NCBI RefSeq assembly: GCF_001813295.1 | Contig: NZ_KV812046.1 | Coordinates: forward strand, 160,858-215,044 | Length of the DNA: 54,187 nt | From: Streptococcus sp. HMSC072G04 | GTDB taxonomy: Bacteria > Bacillota > Bacilli > Lactobacillales > Streptococcaceae | Direction: 5' to 3' | Shown here: positions 44,780 to 54,187 of the stretch, piece after piece | Position numbering within the stretch: the first letter of the stretch is position 1 | Layout: each line of letters starts with the position of its first letter | The notes under the pieces: generated by a model | Database searches by the model: none | Told to the model about the DNA's origin: nothing | Seen by the model: the letters and a program-made list of their open reading frames with translations, nothing else | Translations under genes and position numbers: made by a program

Positions 44780-47494
44780 ATGTTACAAGAACTAGCCTTT
44801 ACAGGCCAATGGAGACACTATCAAAAACGCGTTCTCGATAAGAGTGACGCTTTTATGGCGGATGGCCACCTGCATTTGGTAGCAGCTCCCGGCTCTGGAA
44901 AAACAACCCTGGGAATCGAATTTATCAGACGCTTTGGCCAGCCAACCCTGATCTTGGCTCCTACGGTCACCATTCGTCAGCAATGGGTGGACCGGATTAT
45001 CCAGGCATTCTTGAGTGATGAAAGCCAAGCGGAGCAATTGATCTCTCAGGACCTCAAACATCCTAAGCTGATTACAGTGGCTACCTATCAGGCCCTACAC
45101 AGCGCCGTGAACCAAGTCGTCGGTCAATCACAAGCTGAAGATACCGATGACCAGGCAGAGATTGAAACATTTGATTTCAAAGGCTTTGATATCTTTACTA
45201 CTTTCAAAGCTATCTCACTTGGGACCCTTTGTTTAGATGAGTGCCACCACTTGCGCAATGAATGGTGGAAGAGTTTGGAAGCTTTTCGTCAAGCCTTCCC
45301 TGACTTAAAGATGATCTCCCTCACCGCCACCCCTCCCTATGAAGGGGATCCTGCCCTTTGGGATCGCTATATCCGTATGTGTGGTGAGATCGATGAGGAA
45401 ATTACGGTTCCCGAATTGGTCAAGGAAGACACCCTTTGTCCCCACCAAGACTATGTTTACTTCGCCTTTCCAACCAAGGAAGAGCAAGAGCAGTTGGATG
45501 CTTTTAGCCAACAAAAGAATACTCTCTTGCAACAACTGACTTCCGATCCCCTCTTTTGCCAATACCTCCAAAACTGCCAAGCCTTATCGGGGCAGATCAG
45601 CGATGATGAATTGCTCAATGATCCCAAGTATCTCTCTGCTACCCTGATCTTTCTTCGAAGCAAGGGAATCGCCTTTCCCAAACGTTTCCAGGACCTTTTA
45701 GGAGCCAAGAAACTACCTGCTTTCACCCTGGACTGGCTTGAAATTCTCCTGCAAGGCCTGCTCTTTCAGGTGCCTCACTGGTACAATCTACCTGAGGAAT
45801 ACGAGAAGCAACTGCTTCATGAACTAAAAGCAGCCAGCTTGATCGATCGAAAACAAGTCAAACTGGTCCGCAACAAAAAACAAGACCTTCTGCTCAATCA
45901 ATCCCTTGGAAAACTCAATGCAGTTCGAGAGATTTTCAAGGCGGAATACCAGGCGCTTGGAAGTCAATTGCGCCAACTGGTCCTAACAGACTATATTCGT
46001 CAAGACTTTGAAGTTCATCTCGGGGATAAGGACGCCCAATTTACTCAATTGGGAGTACTCTCTTATTTCGAATCCATTCGCAGGGAAAGCTTAGAGCAAG
46101 CAACTCCTCCTGCCATCGCTGTTTTGACCGGCAGCATCGTCATCATCCCGACGGTCGCTAAGCCAAGACTAGAAGAGCTTCTAGGAGGGAATCGACTGAC
46201 TTACCAAAACGTCGGCCAATTATCTCCTGATGACTTTCTCAAGGTTCGCTTGGTTGGTTCTCAGCATGATTTGGTGACAGCTGTGACCCAGCTCTTTCAA
46301 GAAGGGCTCATCCAAGTCGTCATTGGAACCAAGTCACTTCTAGGGGAAGGCTGGGATGCTCCTTGTGTCAATTCCCTGATCCTAGCGAGCTTTGTCGGCA
46401 GTTTTATGCTCAGTAACCAAATGCGAGGTCGTGCCATCCGAGTGTGGCCTGAGGACCCAGACAAGACCAGCAATATCTGGCACCTGGTCTCCATCAATCT
46501 TTCCCTAAAGAAATGGTATGAAAAGTCCGATCTTGAAAAGGAAGAGATCGAGGCCATCACTGATCAGTTGAAAGAATACAGTCCTGATCTGGAGCTCTTA
46601 GAAAGACGGATGAAGCAATTTTTAGGTCTCCATTACAAGGAGCCCTTCATCGAATCTGGCATTGAACGTCTAGCCTTTGACAATATCCGCTATACCAAAA
46701 AACAGTTGCAAAAACTCAATGAAGAGACCTTAGAGCGCTCCACTCACCGCCAAGAGCTCCGAGACGGCTGGCAAAAAGCCCTGCCGATTCTGGAGAATAT
46801 GGAGATTGTAAATGAGGTTCAAGTGGATAAACACTTCCTGCCCCTAGCCCTATTTTTTGACGCCAGGAAGCTAGCTCGTTGGCTAACGGCCGCCACTTTG
46901 ACCGATGCTTTCGCCAACTTTATTTACTATTCACATAGAGGAGGATGGAATAAAGGGTCTCTTATTCTTCTATTCTTCCTAGCTGTTCTCGCACTCCTTG
47001 CCTGGCTCCGCTACTATCTTTATAAGAGCCCTTATAAACGGCTAGAAGTCTTTGGTCAGGCTATCCACCAAGCTCTGCTCCTTTCTGGCCAGATTCAAAC
47101 CCAGGAGACCCACATCCAAGTCGCACGAGACAGAAAGGATGCCATCAACACGCTGATTTATTTGAAAGGCGGAACCATGCGGGAGAAAGAAGTCTTTTCG
47201 CAAACCATGATCGAATTTTTCGCACCGATTGAAAATCAACGCTATATCTTGAAAGCACAAGAAAAGGTATCCGATCAGACAGAATATTTCGCCGTGCCAA
47301 GCCTCTTTGACAAACGTAAAGAAGATGCCCAAGCCTTTGTCGAGCAGATTCGAAAGAGTATAGGTAAGTATGACCTGGTTTATACTCGAAGTACGGAAGG
47401 TCGTGCTGTTCTTTTAGATGCGCGCATCAAGGCCTTGGCTAACAAACAAGAGCGCACCTTCACCAAGAAACAAGTGATGTCGAATTTGAAATAA
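44780..47494 (+). CDS. SF2 DEAD/DEAH-type helicase with C-terminal membrane segment
   Basis: 904 aa from ATG 44780 (GGGAGG, 6 bases). An ATG at 44753 overlaps the -10 and is rejected. RecA domain 1 has Walker A APGSGKTT (36-43), DECH (153-156) and motif III LTATPP (181-186). A long helical insert (~225-440) leads to RecA domain 2 with motif V IGTKSLLGEGWDAP (515-528) and motif VI QMRGRAIR (547-554). After a helical linker, a strong membrane helix lies at ~727-745 (LILLFFLAVLALLAW), with a weaker hydrophobic stretch before it. A C-terminal domain (~780-890) contains LIYLKGGTMREKEVFSQ and YTRSTEGRAVLLDARIKAL. An ATP-driven nucleic-acid enzyme held at the membrane is unusual. Function unknown; DNA uptake/processing and phage defence are both possible. 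Single-gene unit. Confidence 0.85.
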   Translation: MLQELAFTGQWRHYQKRVLDKSDAFMADGHLHLVAAPGSGKTTLGIEFIRRFGQPTLILAPTVTIRQQWVDRIIQAFLSDESQAEQLISQDLKHPKLITVATYQALHSAVNQVVGQSQAEDTDDQAEIETFDFKGFDIFTTFKAISLGTLCLDECHHLRNEWWKSLEAFRQAFPDLKMISLTATPPYEGDPALWDRYIRMCGEIDEEITVPELVKEDTLCPHQDYVYFAFPTKEEQEQLDAFSQQKNTLLQQLTSDPLFCQYLQNCQALSGQISDDELLNDPKYLSATLIFLRSKGIAFPKRFQDLLGAKKLPAFTLDWLEILLQGLLFQVPHWYNLPEEYEKQLLHELKAASLIDRKQVKLVRNKKQDLLLNQSLGKLNAVREIFKAEYQALGSQLRQLVLTDYIRQDFEVHLGDKDAQFTQLGVLSYFESIRRESLEQATPPAIAVLTGSIVIIPTVAKPRLEELLGGNRLTYQNVGQLSPDDFLKVRLVGSQHDLVTAVTQLFQEGLIQVVIGTKSLLGEGWDAPCVNSLILASFVGSFMLSNQMRGRAIRVWPEDPDKTSNIWHLVSINLSLKKWYEKSDLEKEEIEAITDQLKEYSPDLELLERRMKQFLGLHYKEPFIESGIERLAFDNIRYTKKQLQKLNEETLERSTHRQELRDGWQKALPILENMEIVNEVQVDKHFLPLALFFDARKLARWLTAATLTDAFANFIYYSHRGGWNKGSLILLFFLAVLALLAWLRYYLYKSPYKRLEVFGQAIHQALLLSGQIQTQETHIQVARDRKDAINTLIYLKGGTMREKEVFSQTMIEFFAPIENQRYILKAQEKVSDQTEYFAVPSLFDKRKEDAQAFVEQIRKSIGKYDLVYTRSTEGRAVLLDARIKALANKQERTFTKKQVMSNLK

Positions 47495-47502
47495 AAAGAA
47501 TA

Positions 47503-47550
47503 AAAAACATCCAACTCCCTATCTTACTTAAAGGGTTTGGATGCTTTTTT
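47503..47550. terminator. Bidirectional terminator, helicase / ABM gene
   Basis: CATCCAACTCCCT (47508-47520) pairs with AGGGTTTGGATG (47532-47543), with A-run before and T-run after. It serves the two convergent genes. Confidence 0.85.
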
Positions 47551-47563
47551 TGATTAGATATTT

Positions 47564-47905
47564 TTAAAGTTCTCCCCTAGCAATAAACTGCTCGTCACCT
47601 TCTGGAATTCCTGATTCATCTTCGATAAATCGCTCTACTTCCATGACAAGGTTATATTTCTGGCGTAAGTCTAAGATTTTCTGCATGGTAGGAGATTGGT
47701 GATGAAGATCAAGGGCTTCTTGATTGGCCCATTGGTCAATCAGTAAGACTGTTTCCGGATCCTCTAAGGGGAGGAAGTAGCCATATCTGAGACTTCCTTC
47801 TTTATCTCGGATCTCAGCTACAATACCAGTTTCTAACATCTTTTTGGCAAAGGCAATAGCAGCCCCATCTTTTCCCTTGTAATAAATATTGACTGTTAAA
47901 ACCAT
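47564..47905 (-). CDS. Antibiotic-biosynthesis-monooxygenase (ABM) domain protein
   Basis: 113 aa with GGAGAAATAAA before the ATG. It is a small dimeric alpha+beta barrel of the ABM/YgiN type: an N-terminal strand MVLTVNIYYKG, helix DGAAIAFAKKMLETG, strand GSLRYGYFLPLEDPETVLLIDQWANQEALDLHHQS, and an acidic tail. The pattern strand-W-x-N/S-x-E-A-hh-x-H is the family hallmark. Members degrade or oxidise quinones, haem or other small compounds, or simply bind them. Nothing here fixes the substrate. It follows bglA on the same strand behind a strong terminator, so it is probably transcribed alone. Confidence 0.82.
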   Translation of the reverse strand: MVLTVNIYYKGKDGAAIAFAKKMLETGIVAEIRDKEGSLRYGYFLPLEDPETVLLIDQWANQEALDLHHQSPTMQKILDLRQKYNLVMEVERFIEDESGIPEGDEQFIARGEL

Positions 47906-47937
47906 TTTATTTCTCCAATTTCTCTTTTACTATTATT

Positions 47938-47969
47938 TTAAAACAAGTCTGAGAATGTCTCAGACTTGT
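47938..47969 (-). terminator. Terminator of bglA
   Basis: ACAAGTCTGAGA (47943-47954) pairs perfectly with TCTCAGACTTGT (47958-47969) around ATG. On the minus strand it is followed by TTTTAAAA. Confidence 0.88.
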
Positions 47970-47987
47970 CGTCTTATAAGGAGCAAA

Positions 47988-49451
<1,464 letters not shown>

Positions 49452-49455
49452 TTAT

Positions 49456-49484
49456 ATTATAATGAATCCAGAATCAACTGTCTT
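49456..49484 (-). promoter_or_regulatory. bglA promoter
   Basis: On the minus strand, AAGACA (49479-49484), 17 bases and TATAAT (49456-49461). The weak -35 suits an activator-dependent promoter. Confidence 0.55.
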
Positions 49485-49531
49485 ACACTAAACTATCTAT
49501 TACTGATACTATTCTCACAAAAAGGAAAATC

Positions 49532-50413
49532 ATGCTTAATTTAGGACAACTCCACAAAAATATCCCCTATAAGAACGATCTCACCCCCTACTCCATTACT
49601 CGGACCATTATGGAAGACGGTCATCCTGATATTCTCTTTCATTGGCATACCGATATGGAACTCATCTATGTCCATGATGGCCAAGCGCAATTCCATATTG
49701 ATTATGATTATTTTAATAGTGAAAAAGGCGATATTATCCTCATCCGTCCCAATTGCCTCCATTCAATCCACCCAATTGATAGGAACTATCACTTTATGGA
49801 TGCCATCAATTTCCATCTCGATTTGCTTGGCTATTCAACTTTAGACTACGCTTCAATTAATTATCTTCAGCCACTCTACAACGGACAGTTAGACTTTGAT
49901 CGTGTCATCAAACCTCATCAAGCTGGTTATTCCGAGATTCGGAAACTTCTGGTTGAGGCGATAGAAATTGGCTACTACCGTAAGGGCTTCTTTGAATTAG
50001 AACTGAAAAGTAAACTCTTATCCCTCCTTCACCTTCTCTTTCAACACGGCTATGTCCACTCCAAAGACCAAACCCGCGATGCCTATCGAAGAGAGGAAAA
50101 AATACGGACCATCATTGATTACATCAATGCGCATTACAACGAGGAGCTCACCATTGATCACCTAGCATCCATTTGTAACTATAGTCCCACTTACTTCATG
50201 AATTTCTTCAAGAAAAATCTGGGCGTTAGTTGCATCGATTACCTGATCTCCTACCGTTTACGAAAGGCGACCGAACTCCTCCAACACTCCAGTCTCTCCA
50301 TCCTAGAAATTGCATCGGAAGTCGGTTTCACCAATCTGTCCAATTTCAATCGCCAGTTTAAAAAGGCTTATCACGTGACTCCTCGGGTCTATCGAGAAGA
50401 ACGAAAAGGATAA
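49532..50413 (+). CDS. AraC-family transcriptional regulator
   Basis: 293 aa with AAAGGAAAATC before the ATG. The N-terminal cupin-type sensor (~30-130) has HWHTDMELIYVHDGQAQFHI and GDIILIRPNCLHSI, a sugar-binding AraC fold. The C-terminal pair of helix-turn-helices (~190-290) has LTIDHLASICNYSPTYFMNF, then ILEIASEVGFTNLSNFNRQF and the closing PRVYREE. It acts as a ligand-dependent activator. Its divergent position next to bglA, and the nearby PTS gene, point to beta-glucosides as signal. The plus-strand neighbours downstream (HAD and histidine phosphatases) could be co-transcribed; the 97-base gap contains TATAAT-like sequence but no clear promoter. Confidence 0.93.
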   Translation: MLNLGQLHKNIPYKNDLTPYSITRTIMEDGHPDILFHWHTDMELIYVHDGQAQFHIDYDYFNSEKGDIILIRPNCLHSIHPIDRNYHFMDAINFHLDLLGYSTLDYASINYLQPLYNGQLDFDRVIKPHQAGYSEIRKLLVEAIEIGYYRKGFFELELKSKLLSLLHLLFQHGYVHSKDQTRDAYRREEKIRTIIDYINAHYNEELTIDHLASICNYSPTYFMNFFKKNLGVSCIDYLISYRLRKATELLQHSSLSILEIASEVGFTNLSNFNRQFKKAYHVTPRVYREERKG

Positions 50414-50510
50414 TGGGGTATAATAGGAAAGTATCATTATATAACAGGATATCAGTAGATTACTTGCCAATTAAAATGTAGAATCGTGAAAATAGGAAAG
50501 GAAGGAACTG

Positions 50511-51350
50511 ATGAGCAAGATTATTTTCCTAGATGTTGATGGAACCATTGTTGACTATGATAATCACATACCCAATTCAGCTAGACAGGCCATTCGAAAA
50601 GCACGTGAAAATGGACATCTCGTCTATGTTTGCACGGGACGGAGTAAGGCAGAAATGCCTGACGACATTTGGAATATCGGTTTTAATGGCATGATTGGAG
50701 GAAATGGTTCTTATGTTGAACATAAGGGTCAGATCCTCCAACATCAACTAATCCCCTATGAGACAGCCAAGCGAGCTGTTGATTGGCTTGAATCACGAGG
50801 CTTAGAATTCTATCTTGAAAGCAATAACGGCCTTTTTGCCAGTCGGAATTTTCGGGAAGCCGCGAGACCAACTCTACGCGCCTACGCTTTAGGCAAGGGA
50901 GCTAGCGAAGAACAAGTCTTACACATGGAGGCAGAGGATGCCTTGCATGGCTTGGTTTATGGTGGAGAGCTCTACCGCGATGACTTGAACAAAATCAGCT
51001 TCATTCTCCACTCCTACCAGGATCATTTGGATTCTAAGGAAGCCTTCCCGGAGCTAAAAGCCGGAACTTGGGGAGGACGTGGGGAAGAGGCTCTCTTTGG
51101 AGATTTAGGTGTAAAAGATATTCATAAAGCCTATGCAGTTGATGTTATTCTCCAGCATCTTGGGGCCAATCGTGAAGATACCATCGCTTTTGGTGATGCT
51201 AAAGTCGATATTCCTATGCTAGAAGCCTGTCAGATTGGTGTGGCGATGGGAAATGGTGGACCAGAAATCCTTGCCATGGCGGATTTGATCACGGATGATG
51301 TCCGAGAAGACGGTCTTTATAAAGCTTTTGAAAAACTAGGTTTACTGTAG
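50511..51350 (+). CDS. Cof-type HAD-superfamily phosphatase
   Basis: 279 aa with GGAAAGGAAGG before the ATG. The HAD motifs are complete: motif I FLDVDGTIVDYDN (~5-17), motif II VCTGRSKAEMP (~41-51), motif III Lys in KDIHKAYAVD (~205), and motif IV FGDAKVDIPML (~228-238). The C2B cap lies between. It is a cytosolic phosphatase, probably of sugar phosphates, with unknown substrate. It overlaps no neighbour but is 9 bases ahead of a histidine phosphatase gene, so two different phosphatase families are made from one transcript. Not closely similar to the other Cof protein at 42120 by eye. Confidence 0.92.
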   Translation: MSKIIFLDVDGTIVDYDNHIPNSARQAIRKARENGHLVYVCTGRSKAEMPDDIWNIGFNGMIGGNGSYVEHKGQILQHQLIPYETAKRAVDWLESRGLEFYLESNNGLFASRNFREAARPTLRAYALGKGASEEQVLHMEAEDALHGLVYGGELYRDDLNKISFILHSYQDHLDSKEAFPELKAGTWGGRGEEALFGDLGVKDIHKAYAVDVILQHLGANREDTIAFGDAKVDIPMLEACQIGVAMGNGGPEILAMADLITDDVREDGLYKAFEKLGLL

Positions 51351-51359
51351 GAGGATCGT

Positions 51360-51959
51360 ATGTCAAAAACTCTTTATCTCATGCGTCATGGGCAGACACT
51401 CTTTAACAAACGCCATCTGATCCAAGGTTGGTGTGATTCTCCACTGACAGACCTTGGAATCTACCAAGCTCAGATTGCTGGCAATTATTTTAAAGAAAAT
51501 GGCATTCATTTTGATCAAGCCTATAGCTCAACTTCTGAACGTGCCTGTGATACTTTGGAAATTGCAACCAATGGACAAGTCTCTTATCAACGAATCAAAG
51601 GCCTCAAGGAATGGAATTTTGGAGTGTTTGAAGGAGAAAGTGAGGACCTCAATCCAGCTCTACCTTATGAAGACTTCTTCGTTCACTACGGGGGAGAATC
51701 TCAACAAGAAGTTCAAGAACGCATCAACCAGACTATTCAAGAGCTGATGGAAAAAACAAGTGGAGATACAATTCTTATGGTCTCCCATGGGGGCTCTATC
51801 CGCAATTTTGCAAGAGTCTGGGAGAAATATCAGCAGACGCCGATCACTGGTCGCATGACCAATTGCTGCATCCTCAAGTTCACCTATACAGATCATATTT
51901 TTTATTTAGAAGACGTCATCCATCACGATTTCAGTGGCTGGACAGGCGATGAAACCTAG
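51360..51959 (+). CDS. Histidine phosphatase-family protein (phosphoglycerate mutase-like)
   Basis: 199 aa with TAGGAGG before the ATG, 9 bases after the HAD gene. The catalytic RHG motif is LYLMRHGQTLFNKR (~5-18). The second Arg is in AYSSTSERACDT (~57-68), the conserved Glu in LKEWNFGVFEGE (~81-92), and the second catalytic His in LMVSHGGSIRNF (~139-150). It is a cofactor-independent-of-metal phosphatase (dPGM-like fold) that passes through phospho-His. Length is that of broad-specificity phosphatases, not of glycolytic GpmA. Substrate unknown. Terminated at 51965. Confidence 0.92.
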   Translation: MSKTLYLMRHGQTLFNKRHLIQGWCDSPLTDLGIYQAQIAGNYFKENGIHFDQAYSSTSERACDTLEIATNGQVSYQRIKGLKEWNFGVFEGESEDLNPALPYEDFFVHYGGESQQEVQERINQTIQELMEKTSGDTILMVSHGGSIRNFARVWEKYQQTPITGRMTNCCILKFTYTDHIFYLEDVIHHDFSGWTGDET

Positions 51960-51964
51960 ACAAG

Positions 51965-52000
51965 AAAAAATCATAAACACACAAGGTTTATGATTTTTTT
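51965..52000 (+). terminator. Terminator of the HAD-histidine phosphatase unit
   Basis: AAAAAATCATAAAC (51965-51978) pairs perfectly with GTTTATGATTTTTT (51986-51999), starting 5 bases after the stop. Confidence 0.9.
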
Positions 52001-52098
52001 AAATAGGGAATAGTTTAGTTCTGTAAAAATTAATTAATGCACCTATAAATCTTATTATAACAAACTTTGCAATGATTCCAAAAAACAGATATAGACTT

Positions 52099-52142
52099 CA
52101 AAGATAGTTAAAATAGATAACAGTCTATTTTACTTGTCTTTG
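52099..52142. other. 44-base inverted-repeat element
   Basis: CAAAGA/TCTTTG (52099-52104/52137-52142) and TAAAATAGA/TCTATTTTA (52109-52117/52124-52132) form a two-part stem around TAACAG. It lies between two convergent terminators in a 290-base gap without genes and has no U-run. Function unknown. Confidence 0.5.
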
Positions 52143-52186
52143 AAAAAAGTAGAGAAAAATTTTTAAAATGAAAATTTTTCTCTACT
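52142..52186 (-). terminator. Terminator of the PTS EIIC gene
   Basis: A perfect 16-bp stem, 52148-52163 with 52171-52186, around a 7-nt loop. On the minus strand it ends in six T. Confidence 0.9.
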
Positions 52187-52249
52187 AATTCAATTTTATC
52201 TTATATGAATTTCTTGGAGTACGTTAATAATTTGGAAATTCTTAATTTA

Positions 52250-53596
52250 TTATGCTTCTTGTTCTTCTTTCACCAATTTTTGATCATAAACTCGGATGAA
52301 TGGGAAATAAACTAAGAACGCTGCAACTGCACAAAGTAGTGCAACAAAAACTGCTCGAACATCCGTCGTTCCTAAGAAAGCACCTATCCCTACTGGAGTT
52401 GGCCAAGGAACTTGAGCGATTACCGGATTAATTAATTGCAGAGCGTTAGCAAAATAGTAAATACTTGCAGTAACCATTGGCGCTAAGATAAACGGAATGG
52501 CCAAGGCTGGATTATAGATAATTGGTAAACCAAAAATCAAAGGTTCATTAATATTGAACAATGCCGGCACAATTGAAGCACGTCCAATCGCTTTAAGTTG
52601 TTCTGACTTAGCTACAAATGCGATATATGCACATAGACCAAGAGTTGCTCCAGATCCTCCTGCAATAACAAACATGTTAGAAAACTCTCCAGCTACAGCA
52701 AAGTGACCTCCAGCAGCATTTTCCGCCATGTTAGCAAGTGCGATTGGAGTTACAAAAGCAAAGATAATATTTGCACCGTGAATACCTACAATCCAAAGAA
52801 GTTGAGTTAATAGATAAATAATCATCAGTCCAATCCATGAGTTGGTCAGATTCGCAACAAACCCAAATGGAATAGCAATAACTTTAAAAATATCTGTTCC
52901 CATAGCCACAAGTAAGCCATTAATGAAAATAACAACGAACGCAACTACAAAGCCTGGAATCAATGCGGTAAATCCACGAGAAACACCTTCTGGAACAGCT
53001 TCGGGCATTTTAATGACCCAATTCCGTTTAACACACATACGATAAATAAGAACTGTGACAATAGCCATAATAATCGCTGTGAAAATACCTGTAGTACCAA
53101 AACGAGTAACTCCATTTCCCATTGCCCAACCATCAGCAACTACAGCTCCTTCTTTGAGACTTGTCACAGCCTTCATCATACCTCCATCAAAAATAATCTG
53201 TGGAACTGTCATGATAAATGCCATTAATGCAAGAAGAGCACCATTAAGAGGATTCATATTTAACTCTTCTTCTTCTGCATAGATTTTAGTCAACTCATAT
53301 GCTAATGAAAGTACAAAGTAAAGTGATAATGAGCCCATAGTTGCATAGTTTGCAACCATATATAGTGACGTAAATTTATCAAATGAAGCAGAGAAAATAT
53401 CTGCTACAATTGGCCAGAATGAGAAAGCTTGTGGCAAAATACTAAATACCAAAAACATTGACCCAACAATAGTAAAAGGTACGGCTGCCATACCGGCTGC
53501 GGTAATAGCACGCACAACTTTAAACTGAGCAAGTTTACCCATTGGTCCCATGACGTGATTTTCAAGGAAACCAAACAATCCGCTTTGCTGATCCAT
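52250..53596 (-). CDS. celB: PTS lactose/cellobiose-family EIIC permease
   Basis: 448 aa with AAGGAGGTCTGTTT before ATG 53596. It is a multi-spanning EIIC of the Lac/Cel family that imports a beta-glucoside (cellobiose most likely) while EIIB passes the phosphate. The start LENHVMGPMGKLAQFKVVRAI is typical of CelB. Conserved blocks are GMAAVPFTIVGSMFLV (~35-50), the WIVGIHGANIIFAF region (~265-278), GSGATLGLC (~313) and FNINEPLIFGLPIIYNPALAIPFIL (~347-371), the substrate-binding loop with NEP. It needs EIIA and EIIB partners that are not in this window. A small membrane-protein gene lies 85 bases upstream. It probably feeds bglA. Confidence 0.93.
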   Translation of the reverse strand: MDQQSGLFGFLENHVMGPMGKLAQFKVVRAITAAGMAAVPFTIVGSMFLVFSILPQAFSFWPIVADIFSASFDKFTSLYMVANYATMGSLSLYFVLSLAYELTKIYAEEEELNMNPLNGALLALMAFIMTVPQIIFDGGMMKAVTSLKEGAVVADGWAMGNGVTRFGTTGIFTAIIMAIVTVLIYRMCVKRNWVIKMPEAVPEGVSRGFTALIPGFVVAFVVIFINGLLVAMGTDIFKVIAIPFGFVANLTNSWIGLMIIYLLTQLLWIVGIHGANIIFAFVTPIALANMAENAAGGHFAVAGEFSNMFVIAGGSGATLGLCAYIAFVAKSEQLKAIGRASIVPALFNINEPLIFGLPIIYNPALAIPFILAPMVTASIYYFANALQLINPVIAQVPWPTPVGIGAFLGTTDVRAVFVALLCAVAAFLVYFPFIRVYDQKLVKEEQEA

Positions 53597-53681
53597 AAAC
53601 AGACCTCCTTAATTAAACATAATAATTATTTACTTTTTCAAAAAAAGAATAATTCGAAGTATATCGACTCTAACCAAAAGT

Positions 53682-54137
53682 TTATAAGTTAAGTGAGCTC
53701 TTTTCCAATTGAATAAATCGTTGATAAGCCTTATCTTTTTGTTGATATATATCTTGAATTCTTCTAATATCTAATAAGCTGATAACCAGACCCAATAAAA
53801 GAACTATAAAGACAAACACACGTGCGACTTGATTATTTTCGAAAATTGGAAAAAGATAGGTGAACCAACTTGTCCAAGTTAGAACAAGTAATCCCGTTGA
53901 AATAACTGCTTGTAAACGAACAAACATTTGTGTTATTCCCAATCGCACACTCCGTTTCCCATACAATCGAAACTGCTCAACAGTAGCTAAAATAGAAAAT
54001 ACGACGAGTATAATAGGGAAAATCACGACAAGAGAGGGTCTAATAAATTGGATTAAAAGCCAATAAATATTGCCAAAAAAGAAGAGTGCGATTGAATAAC
54101 GTAAAAGAAGAAATCGATTGAAAAAAGTATTTTTCAA
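53682..54137 (-). CDS. Small four-helix membrane protein of the beta-glucoside PTS locus (TTG start)
   Basis: 151 aa from TTG 54137, 6 bases after GGGAG. An in-frame TTG at 54170 lies inside the IS end and is rejected. Four hydrophobic segments are visible at ~10-27, ~31-50, ~72-98 and ~107-127. A charged C-terminal helix follows (RRIQDIYQQKDKAYQRF). I do not recognise a domain. From memory, pneumococci have a comparable hypothetical gene between PTS EIIC and EIIA genes of a GH1 locus, so it may be a conserved accessory of the PTS; unverified. An IS end abuts its ribosome site, so its native promoter has probably been displaced. Confidence 0.7.
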   Translation of the reverse strand: MKNTFFNRFLLLRYSIALFFFGNIYWLLIQFIRPSLVVIFPIILVVFSILATVEQFRLYGKRSVRLGITQMFVRLQAVISTGLLVLTWTSWFTYLFPIFENNQVARVFVFIVLLLGLVISLLDIRRIQDIYQQKDKAYQRFIQLEKSSLNL

Positions 54138-54155
54138 AGCAGTCTCCCGACGTTG

Positions 54156-54187
54156 TGAACTGCACCCCAAAAGTTAGACAGAAAAAA
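54156..54187. mobile_element. Putative IS3-family (IS150-group) insertion sequence end
   Basis: The last 32 bases start TGAACTGCACCCC and continue AAAAGTTAGACAG, which resembles the terminal inverted repeat of IS3-family elements seen in streptococci and other Firmicutes (from memory). The element would continue to the right of the window. No transposase is visible here. Confidence 0.55.

Noticed and set aside
52842-53282. Plus-strand frames inside the PTS EIIC gene
   Set aside because: They are shadows of the membrane-protein gene on the opposite strand, with compositional bias and no ribosome sites.

Overview
The window looks like a chromosomal segment of an oral viridans Streptococcus of the sanguinis/mitis group. 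The evidence is low-to-moderate GC, YSIRK-type signal peptides with LPXTG sorting signals, a single-gene phosphoketolase, CcpA-type cre operators, a streptococcal order of histidine-utilisation genes, and Firmicute-style Shine-Dalgarno sites and terminators. I see no rRNA, tRNA, CRISPR array or prophage. The species cannot be fixed from the sequence alone.

Layout. (1) 1-11273, all minus strand: two tandem cell-wall serine proteases of the C5a-peptidase/lactocepin type (the first runs off the left edge) and a cell-wall 5'-nucleotidase. (2) 11511-13895, minus: phosphoketolase, with a leader that looks like a transcription attenuator. (3) 14187-25805: complete histidine degradation. hutI reads left, and hutU-ftcD-fchA-fhs-hutD-permease-hutH-hutG reads right from a shared divergent control region. 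(4) 25949-28885, minus: a large SARP/BTAD-ATPase-TPR regulator convergent with the hut operon. (5) 29018-32256, minus: metE-metF behind a MetR/MtaR-like box. (6) 32257-32846: a gene-free stretch with a multi-branched inverted-repeat element. (7) 32847-36754, minus: two alpha-glucosidases (dexB and a GH31), each with its own promoter and cre site. (8) 36902-41186, minus: a frameshifted CPBP protease, the potassium uptake pair ktrB-ktrA, a nucleoside phosphorylase-like protein and a sugar acetyltransferase. (9) 41364-47494, plus: DeoR regulator, Cof phosphatase, a vWA-domain LPXTG surface protein and a membrane-anchored SF2 helicase. (10) 47564-54137: a beta-glucoside module (GH1 phospho-beta-glucosidase, AraC regulator, PTS EIIC, small membrane protein) interleaved with an ABM-domain protein, a HAD phosphatase and a histidine phosphatase. 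(11) The last ~32 bases look like the end of an IS element.

How the genes work together. The hut cluster turns histidine into glutamate with two routes for the formimino group: hydrolysis by HutG, or transfer to tetrahydrofolate by FtcD/FchA. The latter could feed Fhs run in the ATP-forming direction. The hutI-hutU intergenic region carries the same 17-bp motif, TTGACTYTTTWTTGACG, once on each strand. It is a TTGAC direct repeat with an 11-bp period, and at hutU it ends 8 bp before the -10. This is the classic SARP operator geometry, and a SARP-type regulator sits at the far end of the same cluster. I regard this as the most informative new signal in the window.

Other signals worth a second look: a ~190-bp near-identical sorting-signal cassette shared by a protease and the unrelated nucleotidase; the attenuator-like phosphoketolase leader; the multi-branched element at 32617-32752; the helicase with a C-terminal membrane segment; and a terminator whose 3' arm doubles as the -35 of the next gene.
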